From Apostichopus californicus (taxonomy: Eukaryota > Echinodermata > Holothuroidea > Aspidochirotida > Stichopodidae): a DNA stretch of 64,000 bases. This document shows, in pieces, positions 1-10,925 of this stretch. Position 1 is the first letter of the stretch; the number at the start of each line of letters is the position of its first letter. The notes beneath the pieces were generated by a model, which worked only from the letters and a program-made list of their open reading frames with translations, had not been told where the DNA came from and made no database searches. The stretch spans positions 17,531 through 81,530 of the forward strand of contig JAIPMN010000761.1 in assembly GCA_020650975.1 (NCBI GenBank), read 5' to 3'. A program made the translations under genes and the position numbers.

Positions 1-260
1 TGGCATACTAAGCGGGGGGGGGGGGGGGGGGGTCCACCCGGGTTACAGTCAGGGGTGCCATGCCGTAACCCCCCCCCCCAAAAATCTGTAAATATTTGTG
101 TAATCGGTTCAAAGCTCTGCCAAGGATAACACGTACCATTTTGCATCTATAAGCCACCTAACATAAACAAAATCTCTCACCCCTCCCACAAGACTCTCCC
201 TCTGCACGAGGTGGCACAAAGGAGGATCCGCCTCGGGTGCCAATTATTCTAGGTACGCCA
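1..260. repeat. G/C homopolymer-rich repeat end, possibly truncated hAT-type MITE
   Basis: A run of 19 G (14-32) and a run of 11 C (69-79) flank a short GC-rich segment. Around 223-240 the text ggatccgcctcgggtg resembles the reverse complement of the terminus GGTGCGGATCC seen at the right edge of the window. This could be the right part of a non-autonomous hAT-like element whose left end lies outside the window. No paired terminus or target duplication can be seen, so the assignment is weak. Confidence 0.3.
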
Positions 261-962
261 ATGCAAGTAGATTAAATGTCCTGAAGAAATTTTTTATATG
301 AGTATTGTGAATGAATGAAATGGTTACCAATATAGTCGATAGTTATCAATGGTTTTAGACTGCCTTGGGAGGTTATTTTAAGAATTGCAACAGGATTTGA
401 TATTACTGTGTTTAGCTAATTTTCTCTTACAGGGTCCTCGATTGCTCATTTGTGCCCACCTAATGCTTTTGTCACTACTAACGAAACTAACCTTAGCTAA
501 GGAAAGATTGGACTGGGCTGGACTAGATTTGACTCGACTGTACTAGGACCATATCTAAACAGGCTATACAACATACTGTACAAAGAACACCGGAACACCC
601 AAAAGGTATTTCAACTGTTAAATATATAGTCTTGTTCTACACACTATTACTTAAACACTGAAGATGTCCTTACGCGCTTAGATACCGATGTCATGTTTAT
701 AATTTTAGATTCGTTCACATCAATGACTCTTGATTCATCTGATGTGATAATTTGTGAACCGATTTTGTCAAGGAGGAAGAGGAGGAATGGAAGTGAGTTT
801 TATGTATTGCAAGTATTGTATACTACCACGAGTAAATGTTAGATATTATTATTATTATTATATGAAATTATATGAAAAAAATTGTAATTGGGGTAATTCT
901 CAAATGTCATTTACTCTCAAACTTCAAAACCGGATAAGGATATGTTTGGAGTTTTGTATTGT
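261..962. other. Upstream intergenic DNA, no gene seen
   Basis: AT-rich unique-looking sequence. It contains a short (att)n stretch near 846-861. Open frames here are short and show no recognisable protein family. I see no gene. Confidence 0.6.
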
Positions 963-1005
963 CATGGTTATTTACGATAACCATGGAGCTATCTATAGCT
1001 CCATG
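963..1005. repeat. Two overlapping perfect hairpins
   Basis: catggttat (963-971) pairs with ataaccatg (977-985) over a 5-nt loop. catggagctat (982-992) then pairs with atagctccatg (995-1005) over a 2-nt loop. The two stems share the CATG at 982-985, so they are mutually exclusive at their bases. They lie about 600 bp upstream of the predicted CAMTA start codon. Confidence 0.8.
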
Positions 1006-1199
1006 CGATAACAAACCCCTCAAAACTGTTGGTCTATTCTGCTTTTATGAAGTTTTTAAAGCTAAATTAACTGCCCTCGATTGTTCCCAAATTGCCACAA
1101 TGCATATTTTTCAATTCTTAATTTCCGCTCAATGATTACCAATCACACGAGCAGGTACTTCATGAAGGATGCAGAACTCGAAACACAGGAATTCTGATA

Positions 1200-1601
1200 C
1201 TTGAAACGAAGAAAAGATGAACAAGTTCATGGTCGATAAAATTGAGCTTGCTGCTTGGACTGCGTAACCGTGAAATGAGTTCAAAGCCTAATGTTGTAGA
1301 GCGCCGTTCTTTCAAGATTCTGGCTGAGTACGAGAATCAAAATGTAGGTTCCTATATCATCGACATTGTGAATTAGTATTGCACAATAGCACAGTTAAGT
1401 TAGTCCTCCAGCAGTTTGTGTATAACCTTTCTCGCTTTCACGGGGTAACTTAGGCGTCGTGAATAGTGTTGTTTATAAACACTTCATATGGTCGTGTTGT
1501 GCTGATAATACATTGAATGATCAAACCGTTTGAAGCAAGATAAAAAAATATATTGAAAATGTTGCGGATAACCTAGTTAGCATGGGTTATGAACAGTTAC
1601 A
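1200..1601 (+). promoter_or_regulatory. Probable promoter and 5' UTR region of CAMTA
   Basis: This stretch directly precedes the predicted first coding exon. I count about 17 CpG in 1201-1680, clearly more than in the AT-rich intron that follows, as expected around an active promoter. A palindromic TATA-like gtttataaac lies at 1471-1480, about 120 bp before the start codon. In the coding frame a TGA stop lies at 1590-1592, so the frame does not extend upstream without splicing. The transcription start cannot be placed from sequence alone, and further upstream non-coding exons are possible. Confidence 0.35.
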
Positions 1602-1605
1602 ATGA
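1582..1605 (+). promoter_or_regulatory. Short upstream ORF overlapping the CAMTA start codon
   Basis: An ATG at 1582 opens a 7-codon frame (MGYEQLQ) that stops at TGA 1603-1605. That stop overlaps the predicted main start at 1602-1604 as ATGA. If the leader of the mRNA contains this segment, the arrangement could lower or couple initiation at the main start. It matters only if transcription starts upstream of 1582. Confidence 0.4.
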
Positions 1606-1665
1606 ATAGTCGTTCAACAGAAGTGACTTCTATGGATAAACACGAAAATTGGAATTTGAGTATTG
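1602..1665 (+). CDS. CAMTA: CAMTA coding exon 1 (N-terminus)
   Basis: Predicted first coding exon of a calmodulin-binding transcription activator, a nuclear DNA-binding factor. ATG at 1602 follows an in-frame TGA (1590-1592) and opens 21 codons, beginning MNSRSTEVTSMDKHENW, up to a consensus donor G|GTGAGT at 1665/1666. The exon ends in phase 1 with a G. Exon 2 begins with AT, so the junction codon is GAT (Asp), and phase and frame agree without adjustment. Short, poorly conserved N-termini ahead of the CG-1 domain are normal in this family, so homology cannot confirm this exon. The support is the start codon, the donor, the phase match, the CpG-enriched surroundings and the position upstream of exon 2. 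An alternative or additional 5' exon elsewhere in the 16.6-kb intron is possible. Confidence 0.6.
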
Positions 1666-3046
1666 GTGAGTAACTTAGGCTAAGTTAAGCCTAACTGTTA
1701 CTAGATAACGTTGTGTAGGCCAGGCCAAAGTTACATTGACATAACATTACATAGGATTAGGCTAACCTAAGAATAAGGTTCAGGAACTGCAGGTACATCG
1801 ACCTGAACATCAGCCACCACGGCAAGGTTGCGCCTACATTTATTCAGTTGATTTTGGCTGTTCATCTCATATTTAGGGGCCTAGGCCTAGGCCGAAATTG
1901 GGCTAGATTTGACTAGGCCTAGGCTCTAGTCTAATTAGTAATTAGTGTGGTGATGTCCATATAGCATATTTAACACGGAAAGGGTCTCAAATCAGCTACT
2001 GTGAGGCTTCCTGATTCTTGGGGGTCTGTAAACTTAACTAGATGCATAATATTGATTGGTTGCTGAAGTCAAAGCACCTGTGATTGGGGAAGAAATACAC
2101 CTTTCTGTATGAATATAGACTCTACCCTTTTCTTATTAGGTAGGCCCTTTGGCATGTGTGTATGTTGCAAGTTTATATACAGGCTAGCCTATTTAACAAT
2201 ACAAACAATCAGTGCATGCTTTCCTTACATGCTCTTTGGACTTTGCTTTAGCCTTATTATTGTCCTCAAGGAACACCATGATCATCAGTTTGGCCTGGAC
2301 TAAGGTCACAATCATATTTACCCTTGTAATGTGAAAGCAGAACATTCAACTTTTCTGTTCACCACAGGACATTTAGCTAGTGATTTTCCCATTATAGGCT
2401 AGGTCTAGGCTAGTACTATTTGAGTTTTGAGTACTTCAGTGATACCTGAAATGTTACATTTACACCAATATTAAAATATACAGCTTACTTAACACTGCAA
2501 AAAGTGTCATTTGTAATAGGTTCTACCTACACTTTAGAAATTGATTATTTTGTCCAAAATTATGAATTTAGACCTGCTATAGATCTTCAAATTTGTGCGA
2601 GTAAAGTAATAAAGTATTTCCGTAACTTTTACTATTGGCCAAAATGGTTTGTAATTCTTAAATGAGTGCATATATTTGTTCCTAATGTTTGAAGAGATTG
2701 TTATTGTTGTTGCAGTACTTAGTGCAAATCCTGTATGTGTGTTATATACAAGTCTGAATTCTTGTTTATCTTCACTTAGCAAAGGTCTTCTCAAACTTTG
2801 GCAGCTACTCCCAAAATAGAATTGTAATTGTTACAGGTAACACTTATTGAATACAGACAACAATTTTCGTCACTTTTTATTAACAAGGTAGTAACTTAAT
2901 TAATATACACCGTGATGTTAGTAAAATTGTGCTCTCATAACTCTCTGAATGTAGAAGTAAAGCAAATGCTATGACTAGAATGTGCCTTACATACATAGTT
3001 ATCATGTGTGTGGCACAGCATGAATAACTAAATGTTATTATTTTTA

Positions 3047-3726
3047 TGTAATAACATGAAATATTAAAAAAAAAGTGTGACGTATGGAACATGTGAACTT
3101 ATCAGATATTTGCGAAAAGTAATGTTTTTGTCCAAATTTTGTGTCAAATAATAATGTTTTGGCAAAGAAAGCACAATAACACAATTTTAGCACTGAGATG
3201 GATAATTAAGATTAATGGTTTGTATGTTTTCTTGTGCAAAACTGGAAAAATTAATATATTGTCCGTTATCTTTTCAAAAACAAAATGCTGTAGTTCATCA
3301 TTCAAGAACAAATTAATCAACCAATAACATACAGTATGTAAAGCTTAAACAACACTACCCTGCTAAATTCTGACGAAATATCAACAAAATATATTATTTA
3401 GTTCATTATGTAGTAACATGATGTATGAAAATCAAGATTAATGTATCATTCCATGGAACATGTGATGTATGGGACATTTCTTTCTTATAAAAAGTTTTCC
3501 TTGAAAAGTAATGTTTTAGTCTTAAATTTGTGGGTAAGATACAAATGTTTGGTGCAAATAAGCATACCAACACAACTTGAGCACTAAAATGGAACTTAAA
3601 TGTTAATGGTTTGTATATTTTATAAACTTGTGCAACATGGAAAAAAAAAGTTTTTGTCTGTAACATTGTACACAGTATCTCTTCACAAACAAAAATACTG
3701 TTTTTCATCATTCAAGAACAAATTTG
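3047..3726. repeat. Diverged tandem duplication (about 270 and 315 bp)
   Basis: 3047-3318 and 3409-3726 align along their length in the same order: tgta(a/g)taacatga, then (g)aaaagtaatgttt, then taatggtttgtat, then tcatcattcaagaacaaa. Many substitutions and small indels mark it as old. Each copy carries a TGTGAYGTATGGRACAT-type motif near its start. Confidence 0.7.
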
Positions 3727-3768
3727 TTAAAACACATAATTCTAGCTCAACAACATGGGAAAACTTAT

Positions 3769-3809
3769 TGGGGTGGAGATGGGGTGGGATGGGGTGGGGT
3801 GGGGAGGGA
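3769..3809 (+). repeat. G-rich block with quadruplex potential
   Basis: Repeated GGGGT/GGGAT runs give at least four runs of three or more G with short spacers. It lies inside intron 1 with no linked gene feature. Confidence 0.6.
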
Positions 3810-5417
3810 GAATGCTATTACCTGTCTTTATGAATCAACGTTTGCAATTTGTTGAAGGAGAATAATAACATGATGATGTAATTTACTTAAGAAAAGAGTC
3901 AGGGGAAAATTAAAATAAAAGTCTTAATTAACAGTAAATGTATTGTTGCAACAGTTGCATTAAACTTTTAAATCTGAAGGATTTGCAATTTCATTTCATT
4001 TTGTTTCATCCAGTATAAAACAAGTTATCCATGATAGCATTTGCATATAAAGCAGAAATATTGAGAGCAAAAATTATTAACATTGAGATCATCAGATGTA
4101 AAGTGGATAAATAGTTTAGACAGGTACAAAGTAGTCTGTAAGAAAGATTTCCTGCTTGAAGAAAGATTGCAGCCCCATAAATGAAAGACTATTTGAAATG
4201 TTGAGATTCTTGTTGCTGTGAATGGCAAAGTCGTCTCATGTAATTTGTAGGAATCAGTTGATGATGTGATTGTCTGAATGTCAGACTTTGGTGGCACTGT
4301 GGAAAATATTCTTTCCATCCACAAATTGTTGAATCATATTGAGCTGTATCTTGGTAACACTGTCATTCAATTTATTAGCTACAGCATCCAACGTATAGTA
4401 CCAGACTACCAGTGCTGAAAATGTCAAAATATACAGCATGCCAATTCCCTACAGGTACCATCATTTATTTATCATTGGTTTCGTTTTCATGTGATATCGT
4501 CACAGTATTACTTCTAATTGGCTATTTGGGTGGTTGTGATTGGAAGAACCATCTCTTGAATGGTTTTCAAGCTAATATTATGGACTGATGGTTGTGGGGC
4601 ACGGTAATATCCTGGTGCACTTTTAACTTTATGACCATTGAGAAAAACTTGATGGCTACTGCATAAATGTTCCATACATCACGCTGTGTCCCATACGTCA
4701 CATGTTTGAAGTAAATTATGTAATTAGTATGAATCATAATTTCGAAGCAAATTGTACTTGTTTTGATAGCCTTTAATGTAAATTAGAACTTTACAAATAT
4801 CTTTAAATATATCAACAATGTCCAATATCAATACTTATAAACACCTACTCAGATACTAAAATAAATGTGACGTATGGGAACATTCAGCATTGGAAATGAT
4901 CTAATTAGCATAATTAAATTAATTAACAAACTTCAAGCAATTGTCAAAAGTTTGCAAAGGATGGGTGAATAAATTTCCAATTTTTTTTTATTTATTATAA
5001 TTGAATGGACTAGCTAAGGCAGCAAGATTTGAATGTCCCATATATCACGCTCCTTTAATTAATTATGCAAATTATGCACAAATCATTATAGCTAATAGTA
5101 TCCTTAGTCCCAAACACATGCAATGCCAGCTATAAATTTATGCAGCAAGAAGGCTGCCTATCATTGAAGATAAACAGACTTTTCTGAGAATTGTGTTCAC
5201 CAAAAAGTCAATTTACTGGCAAATCATTAAAACTGGAAAGTAACTGAGTTATTCCCAATACCACACTCATGATGTTAAACAACCACCCTTAACCACAAGA
5301 TAGACATTCAACCAAATCAAACATTTACTCAGTGTGGTCATCTTGATGATACACTACATGTATATATATTGTGGCTTGTAGGAAATGTTTCTCTGAGCTC
5401 ATATGACAAAAGAAGAT

Positions 5418-5461
5418 AAAGAAAAGAAAAGAAAAGAAAAGAAAAGAAAAGAAAAGAAAAG
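5418..5461 (+). repeat. (AAAAG)n microsatellite
   Basis: About nine uninterrupted copies of the pentamer gaaaa. Confidence 0.9.
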
Positions 5462-6594
5462 CAAAGAAACAAGAAGCACTTCTTGTGATGTATTATGAAC
5501 AGTGTAATTTTTTACAGGTATGCTCTGCAATAACTGACCTTGAAATACTATGTACAGAGAATATGATGAATTTTATGTATACTATCAAATTTAGACTTCC
5601 TGGTAATGTAGAGATATACATGTATTGAATGTATCTCACTATTGGAATAGACTTCACCTGTTATGATGCCAACTTTCATATGTTAGCATTGACTATAATA
5701 TGAAACCATAGACCTGTCCATTGAAGCCATTGGTACAGTAGATATCTGTAACGGTGTCCTGGTTGCATCTATCAGTCCTGTACATGTTTATGTTGTATGT
5801 CTCCTGTAATGATTTAAATCACATTTTTACCGTGGCCAGGCTCATGACCATATTAATCACTTTCACTCATGTTGTGGTATTATGGTGAGGTCAGTTTGCT
5901 ACAATGTCGTACATTCTCAACAAGCTACGTAATGTTATCACATGTGATCGGAGACTATGTAATCTAACTGAAAGAGTGTCACAGTGCAAGAGAAAGTTAT
6001 ATTAACATTTGGTATAATTTTGTACAGAAAATTTGTCTTTCACAAACTGTAGGGAATTTTTGTTGTTGCAAACTTCAAAAGTTCATGTCTTGATGCCAAT
6101 TTGGGGACCAGAATGATAGCTACTGTATGTGTCTTTAGGCCATGAACTATAGATGATACTGAAGATTTGTGGTATAAAGCACATTGCATTTAGTTTTGGA
6201 GGTCCATGTACAGTACAATAAGTGTCACATTAAGTAGTGTTCCTACTTGTCACGGCTCATTCTGGTTTTTCTGTTTGTTACATTTCACTACACTGTTCAC
6301 TTAGCTGTCTCCACTCAAATTGTGTAGTTCTATTTACAAAAGATCACAATCTGCTAACCTTACATGCTATGTACCTTACTATGGTAATGGGTGGTGGTGG
6401 GAGGTAGGGTGGTGGATGCTAGGGCACAAAATATTAAGAGATGACATTGGAAAGATTGAAGCTGGGCTGTTGGAAGTAATCTTTTATATATATGGTAGAC
6501 ACAGTTACTAGACAGTGTAAGATACCGTACCTATTGTGAAAAATTAGCCTGTCTGTTTCTTAGTTTTTCTCCTCCCCCTTATTTAAACCCTGTC

Positions 6595-6681
6595 TCCCCC
6601 CCTTCATCCCTGCAGGCAAACTCCCACCCCCCTTCATCCCTGCAGGCAAACTCCCACCCCCCCTTCATCCCTGCAGGCAAA
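6595..6681 (+). repeat. 30-bp minisatellite, about 3 copies
   Basis: The unit contains ttcatccctgcaggcaaact followed by a C-rich tail. Copies start at 6601 and 6631, with a third offset by one added C at 6662. The copies are nearly identical, so the expansion is recent. Confidence 0.9.
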
Positions 6682-7035
6682 CATAAGAGGAGACATGTAT
6701 GTAAGAAAATATCTTTTGAAGTTGCTCATTTTGATTACCCCTCAACAAAAGAAGAAGAATCTGTTGAAAGCTTCTTAAGTGTGTACCCCTCATCTGTTAG
6801 AGCATGTGTCAATGAATATCTTAGCGAAGACTGCAGCACGGTTAGTAACCGTATGTCAGATTCAGAAATGTAAAAATAATGGGTAATTTCCAGTAAATTT
6901 TACACAAGACTACGGATGTACCTCTGCTCTTGAAATAAAGAGAGACTTTTTAGAGGTTACAGCATAGCTGAAGCAAAACGTGATGATAGCTTAATTTAGA
7001 GAGTTATTTATATTTCATACTTTAGAAGCAACAAA

Positions 7036-7080
7036 TTATGTTATTTATTTATTTATTTAATTAAATTTATTTATTTATAA
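7036..7080. repeat. (TTTA)n AT-rich low-complexity tract
   Basis: Tandem ttta/attt runs inside a wider AT-only stretch (about 7020-7200). Confidence 0.8.
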
Positions 7081-7504
7081 GAAAAATCATGTTATATTTA
7101 TAATTTTTAATATTTTTTATAAAAACTACATATTTACCAGAAAAATTAGAAATGAGATAATTTAATGTATTATATATAAGAAATAAAACAATAGGCAAAA
7201 GAAATGATAGAAGTTTAACATTTGATGATAGAATGATAAGTCAGCCCTACTATGCTACATGGAATGTTAATTTGATTTTACAAGTAATTAAATAAAGCAT
7301 AGAAATATGTTTAATTTGACTGGTACCTAATGCATTTTAACAATTGCAAAGCCTTCATTTAGTAATTTACATGGAAGTTTAAAATAGACACAATAATTGC
7401 ACATGATATATATTTGTCATGTACATTTACATGAGTGTCTAGACCTATATACTGTAAATAAGTTTGTGAAGCACTTTACATCTGTAGCACTGCATTGTAG
7501 TATG

Positions 7505-7700
7505 CCTCCAGTGTGGCCTCATATCCTGTGTGGCCTCAAGTCATACAACAGTATAACATATTGTTCACTGTGTATTTTCATTGTATTACTTATTATTCAC
7601 TGTTTGGCCTCATACAACAGTATAACTTATAGTTCACTGTGTATTTTATGGTATACTTGTTATTCACTGTTTGGCCTCATACAACTGGCCTCATAAGTAT
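7505..7700. repeat. Irregular repeat of about 80 bp with a 'tggcctca' core
   Basis: The block tggcctcatacaacagtata, a variable middle and gttcactgtgtatttt recurs two to three times, ending in a shortened copy near 7690. It accounts for the three overlapping open frames here, which show no protein family. Confidence 0.65.
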
Positions 7701-8106
7701 AGCATATCTACTATTTTCATAGTATTATATAATATTGTATTGTCTGGTATTACACAATGCATATCATACTGTACATACAGTCTGGCATATTGTTCACGGT
7801 GTATTATCATATTATTACATATTGTTCACTGCGTGGTATTATTATTTTCATTGAGCATAAAATTCTTGATGAGCTTGCTCCTTTCCATCTTGTCAATACT
7901 ACAGTATGCATTCCAGTTTCATTAATATCCTATCTGATATCCCTCCGGCTAGCTTAGCTGGTTGCCAGAATTTTGAATCGCTGCAGTTGCAGTTAATATA
8001 CCACATGGAAGCAGTGTTTTGATGACCAGGTTAGTAGTACAATGTAATGCTAGCCTCTGTTAGAAAGGTAGTGTGTTGGATTGGGTTGCAGTCTTGTCTC
8101 TTCTTT

Positions 8107-9953
8107 GATGTCATGAATAAACATTGGTTAGCTAAAATGCCCTCTTGGGTGATAATGCTATACTGTAGGTCTGTTGAGATGCCATCTTCATTGGTTGACC
8201 AGCTTGTCAGCTGATGTCATGAATAAACATATTGGTTAGCTAGAATGCCCTCTTGGGTGATAGTGCTATACTGTAGGTCTGTTGAGATGCCATCTTCATT
8301 GGTTGACCAGCTTGTCAGCTGATGTCATGAATAAACATATTGGTTAGCTAGAATGCCCTCTTGGGTGATAATGCTATACTGTAGGTCTGTTGAGATGCCA
8401 TCTTCATTGGTTGACCAGCTTGTCAGCTGATGTCATGAATAAACATATTGGTTAGCTAGANNNNNNNNNNNNNNNNNNNNNNNNNNNNNNNNNNNNNNNN
8501 NNNNNNNNNNNNNNNNNNNNNNNNNNNNNNNNNNNNNNNNNNNNNNNNNNNNNNNNNNNNNNNNNNNNNNNNNNNNNNNNNNNNNNNNNNNNNNNNNNNN
8601 NNNNNNNNNNNNNNNNNNNNNNNNNNNNNNNNNNNNNNNNNNNNNNNNNNNNNNNNNNNNNNNNNNNNNNNNNNNNNNNNNNNNNNNNNNNNNNNNNNNN
8701 NNNNNNNNNNNNNNNNNNNNNNNNNNNNNNNNNNNNNNNNNNNNNNNNNNNNNNNNNNNNNNNNNNNNNNNNNNNNNNNNNNNNNNNNNNNNNNNNNNNN
8801 NNNNNNNNNNNNNNNNNNNNNNNNNNNNNNNNNNNNNNNNNNNNNNNNNNNNNNNNNNNNNNNNNNNNNNNNNNNNNNNNNNNNNNNNNNNNNNNNNNNN
8901 NNNNNNNNNNNNNNNNNNNNNNNNNNNNNNNNNNNNNNNNNNNNNNNNNNNNNNNNNNNNNNNNNNNNNNNNNNNNNNNNNNNNNNNNNNNNNNNNNNNN
9001 NNNNNNNNNNNNGTTAGCTAGAATGCCCTCCTGGGTGATAGTGCTATACTGTAAGTCTGTTGAGATGCCATCTTCATTGGTTGACCAGCTTGTCAGCTGA
9101 TGTCATGAATGAACATATTGGTTAGCTAGAATGCCCTCTTGGGTGATAATGCTTTACTGTAGGTCTGTTGAGATGCCATCATCATTGGCTGACCAGCTTG
9201 TCAGCTGATGTCATGAATAAACATATTGGTTAGCTAGAATGCCCTCTTGGGTGATAATGCTATACTGTAGGTCTGTTGAGATGCCATCTTCATTGGTTGA
9301 CCAGCTTGTCAGCTGATGTCATGAATAAACATATTGGTTAGCTAGAATGCCCTCCTGGGTGATAGTGCTATACTGTAAGTCTGTTGAGATGCCATCTTCA
9401 TTGGTTGACCAGCTTGTCAGCTGATGTCATGAATGAACATATTGGTTAGCTAGAATGCCCTCTTGGGTGATAATGCTTTACTGTAGGTCTGTTGAGATGC
9501 CATCATCATTGGTTGACCAGATTGTCAGCTGATGTCATGAATATACATATTGGTTAGCTAGAATGCCCTCTTGGGTGATAATGCTTTACTGTAGGTCTGT
9601 TGAGATGCCATCATCATTGGTTGACCAGCTTGTCAGCTGATGTCATGAATAAACATATTGGTTAGCTAGAATGCCCTCCTGGGTGATAGTGCTATACTGT
9701 AAGTCTGTTGAGATGCCATCTTCATTGGTTGACCAGCTTGTCAGCTGATGTCATGAATGAACATATTGGTTAGCTAGAATGCCCTCATGGGTGATAATGC
9801 TTTACTGTAGGTCTGTTGAGATGCCATCATCATTGGCTGACCAGCTTGTCAGCTGATGTCATGAATAAACATATTGGTTAGCTAGAATGCCCTCTTGGGT
9901 GATAATGCTTTACTGTAGGTCTGTTGAGATTCCATCATCATTGGCTGACCAGC
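8107..9953 (+). repeat. 108-bp minisatellite with 324-bp higher-order structure
   Basis: Copies are exactly 108 bp apart after the gap (gatgtcatgaat at 9099, 9207, 9315, 9423, 9531, 9639, 9747, 9855) and also before it (8213, 8321). Units fall into classes. A: ccctcctgggtgatagtg with ctgtaagtctg. B: gctttactg with catcatcattgg. C: gctatactgtagg with ttcattgg. After the gap the order is A B C A B B A B B, and each A is followed by gaatgaac instead of gaataaac, so the array evolved in three-unit steps. The left end is less regular. All frames contain stops. Confidence 0.95.
8461..9012. other. Assembly gap (552 N)
   Basis: A run of N lies inside the 108-bp array. Both flanks read gttagctaga, and the distance between them (562 bp) is not a multiple of 108, so the gap length is not the true array length. 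Confidence 0.99.
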
Positions 9954-10714
9954 CTTAGTGATACAGAAGGCAAAAGATTTCTGGTATCATGCAGTAGGAA
10001 TAACTTTATATCAATTTTTGAAAAAGAAAACTGGGAATTTTAATCTTTAAATTAGCTGTTCTATAGAGATTCTGTTGGTAAATGTGAATTCTGAGCTCAT
10101 ACTCGTCATACATTAAAGTGAAATAGTTTTCCGGTTTAGTTTTAAAGTTTTATACCTGGGGCTGATTTCAAAAGGGATACAGCCTACTGATTGTCTGTCT
10201 ACTAAAGATGACCTTTTTGACAACAGATTTGTATCAATGGTGAAACTGGTTGTCCAGGAAGATTTGTGTATAGTAAAAGTGTTGGTTCAGTACTTTCTAT
10301 ATGAATTGTATGGCCCTCAGCCGACCCAAGAATAATCTGACTGTGGATGAGAAAGTTTGTTCTTTCTTGGAGGTTGACCTGGGACAACCATATAAAAAAA
10401 AACAGTCCTGACAAAATAACTGCCTGTAAAGCTGCCTTTTGGATTAGATTTCGGTGAAAATTTTGAGATTGCTTCATACTAAAACCCTATAAGCAATGTA
10501 GGGCATATTTTTTGGTTTTCTGTGTTAAGAAATGAGTACTATTTCCCAACCGTTGTCAGCATGTGTAACAGAAACTTAATTTCCACCTTGGCAGTTACAT
10601 GCTTTATAATTGAAAATTTAATTATTAAAGTAGAAAATAGAGCATATATCGGGAACTTATGAGTTTCTGGTGGCCATATATCCATGTACATTACATATCG
10701 GCCAATCTCATCAG

Positions 10715-10925
10715 ATTATTATTATTATTATTACACAGTTATTTATAGCACATAATCCACAAGTTCTATGCGCTTTACAATTAACCCTGGTCATTGGTAA
10801 CTTGTCACACCTACACACCAAAGTGTGCACAATTCAAACAATCTCTCCTGGGGCACAACAGTGCACCACAGCCACGTGTCCCCTGGGGGACTTCCCATAG
10901 GGTGCAGCCACAAACCGGCGCACGC
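10715..10925 (+). repeat. (ATT)n followed by probable interspersed repeat
   Basis: (att)n at 10715-10732 is followed by text with gcgctttacaatt and a GC-richer body to about 10925. Microsatellite-headed text with 'gcgctttacaa' is a style I associate with common dispersed repeats of marine invertebrates, but I cannot confirm a family. Open frames on both strands here show no known domain. Confidence 0.35.
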
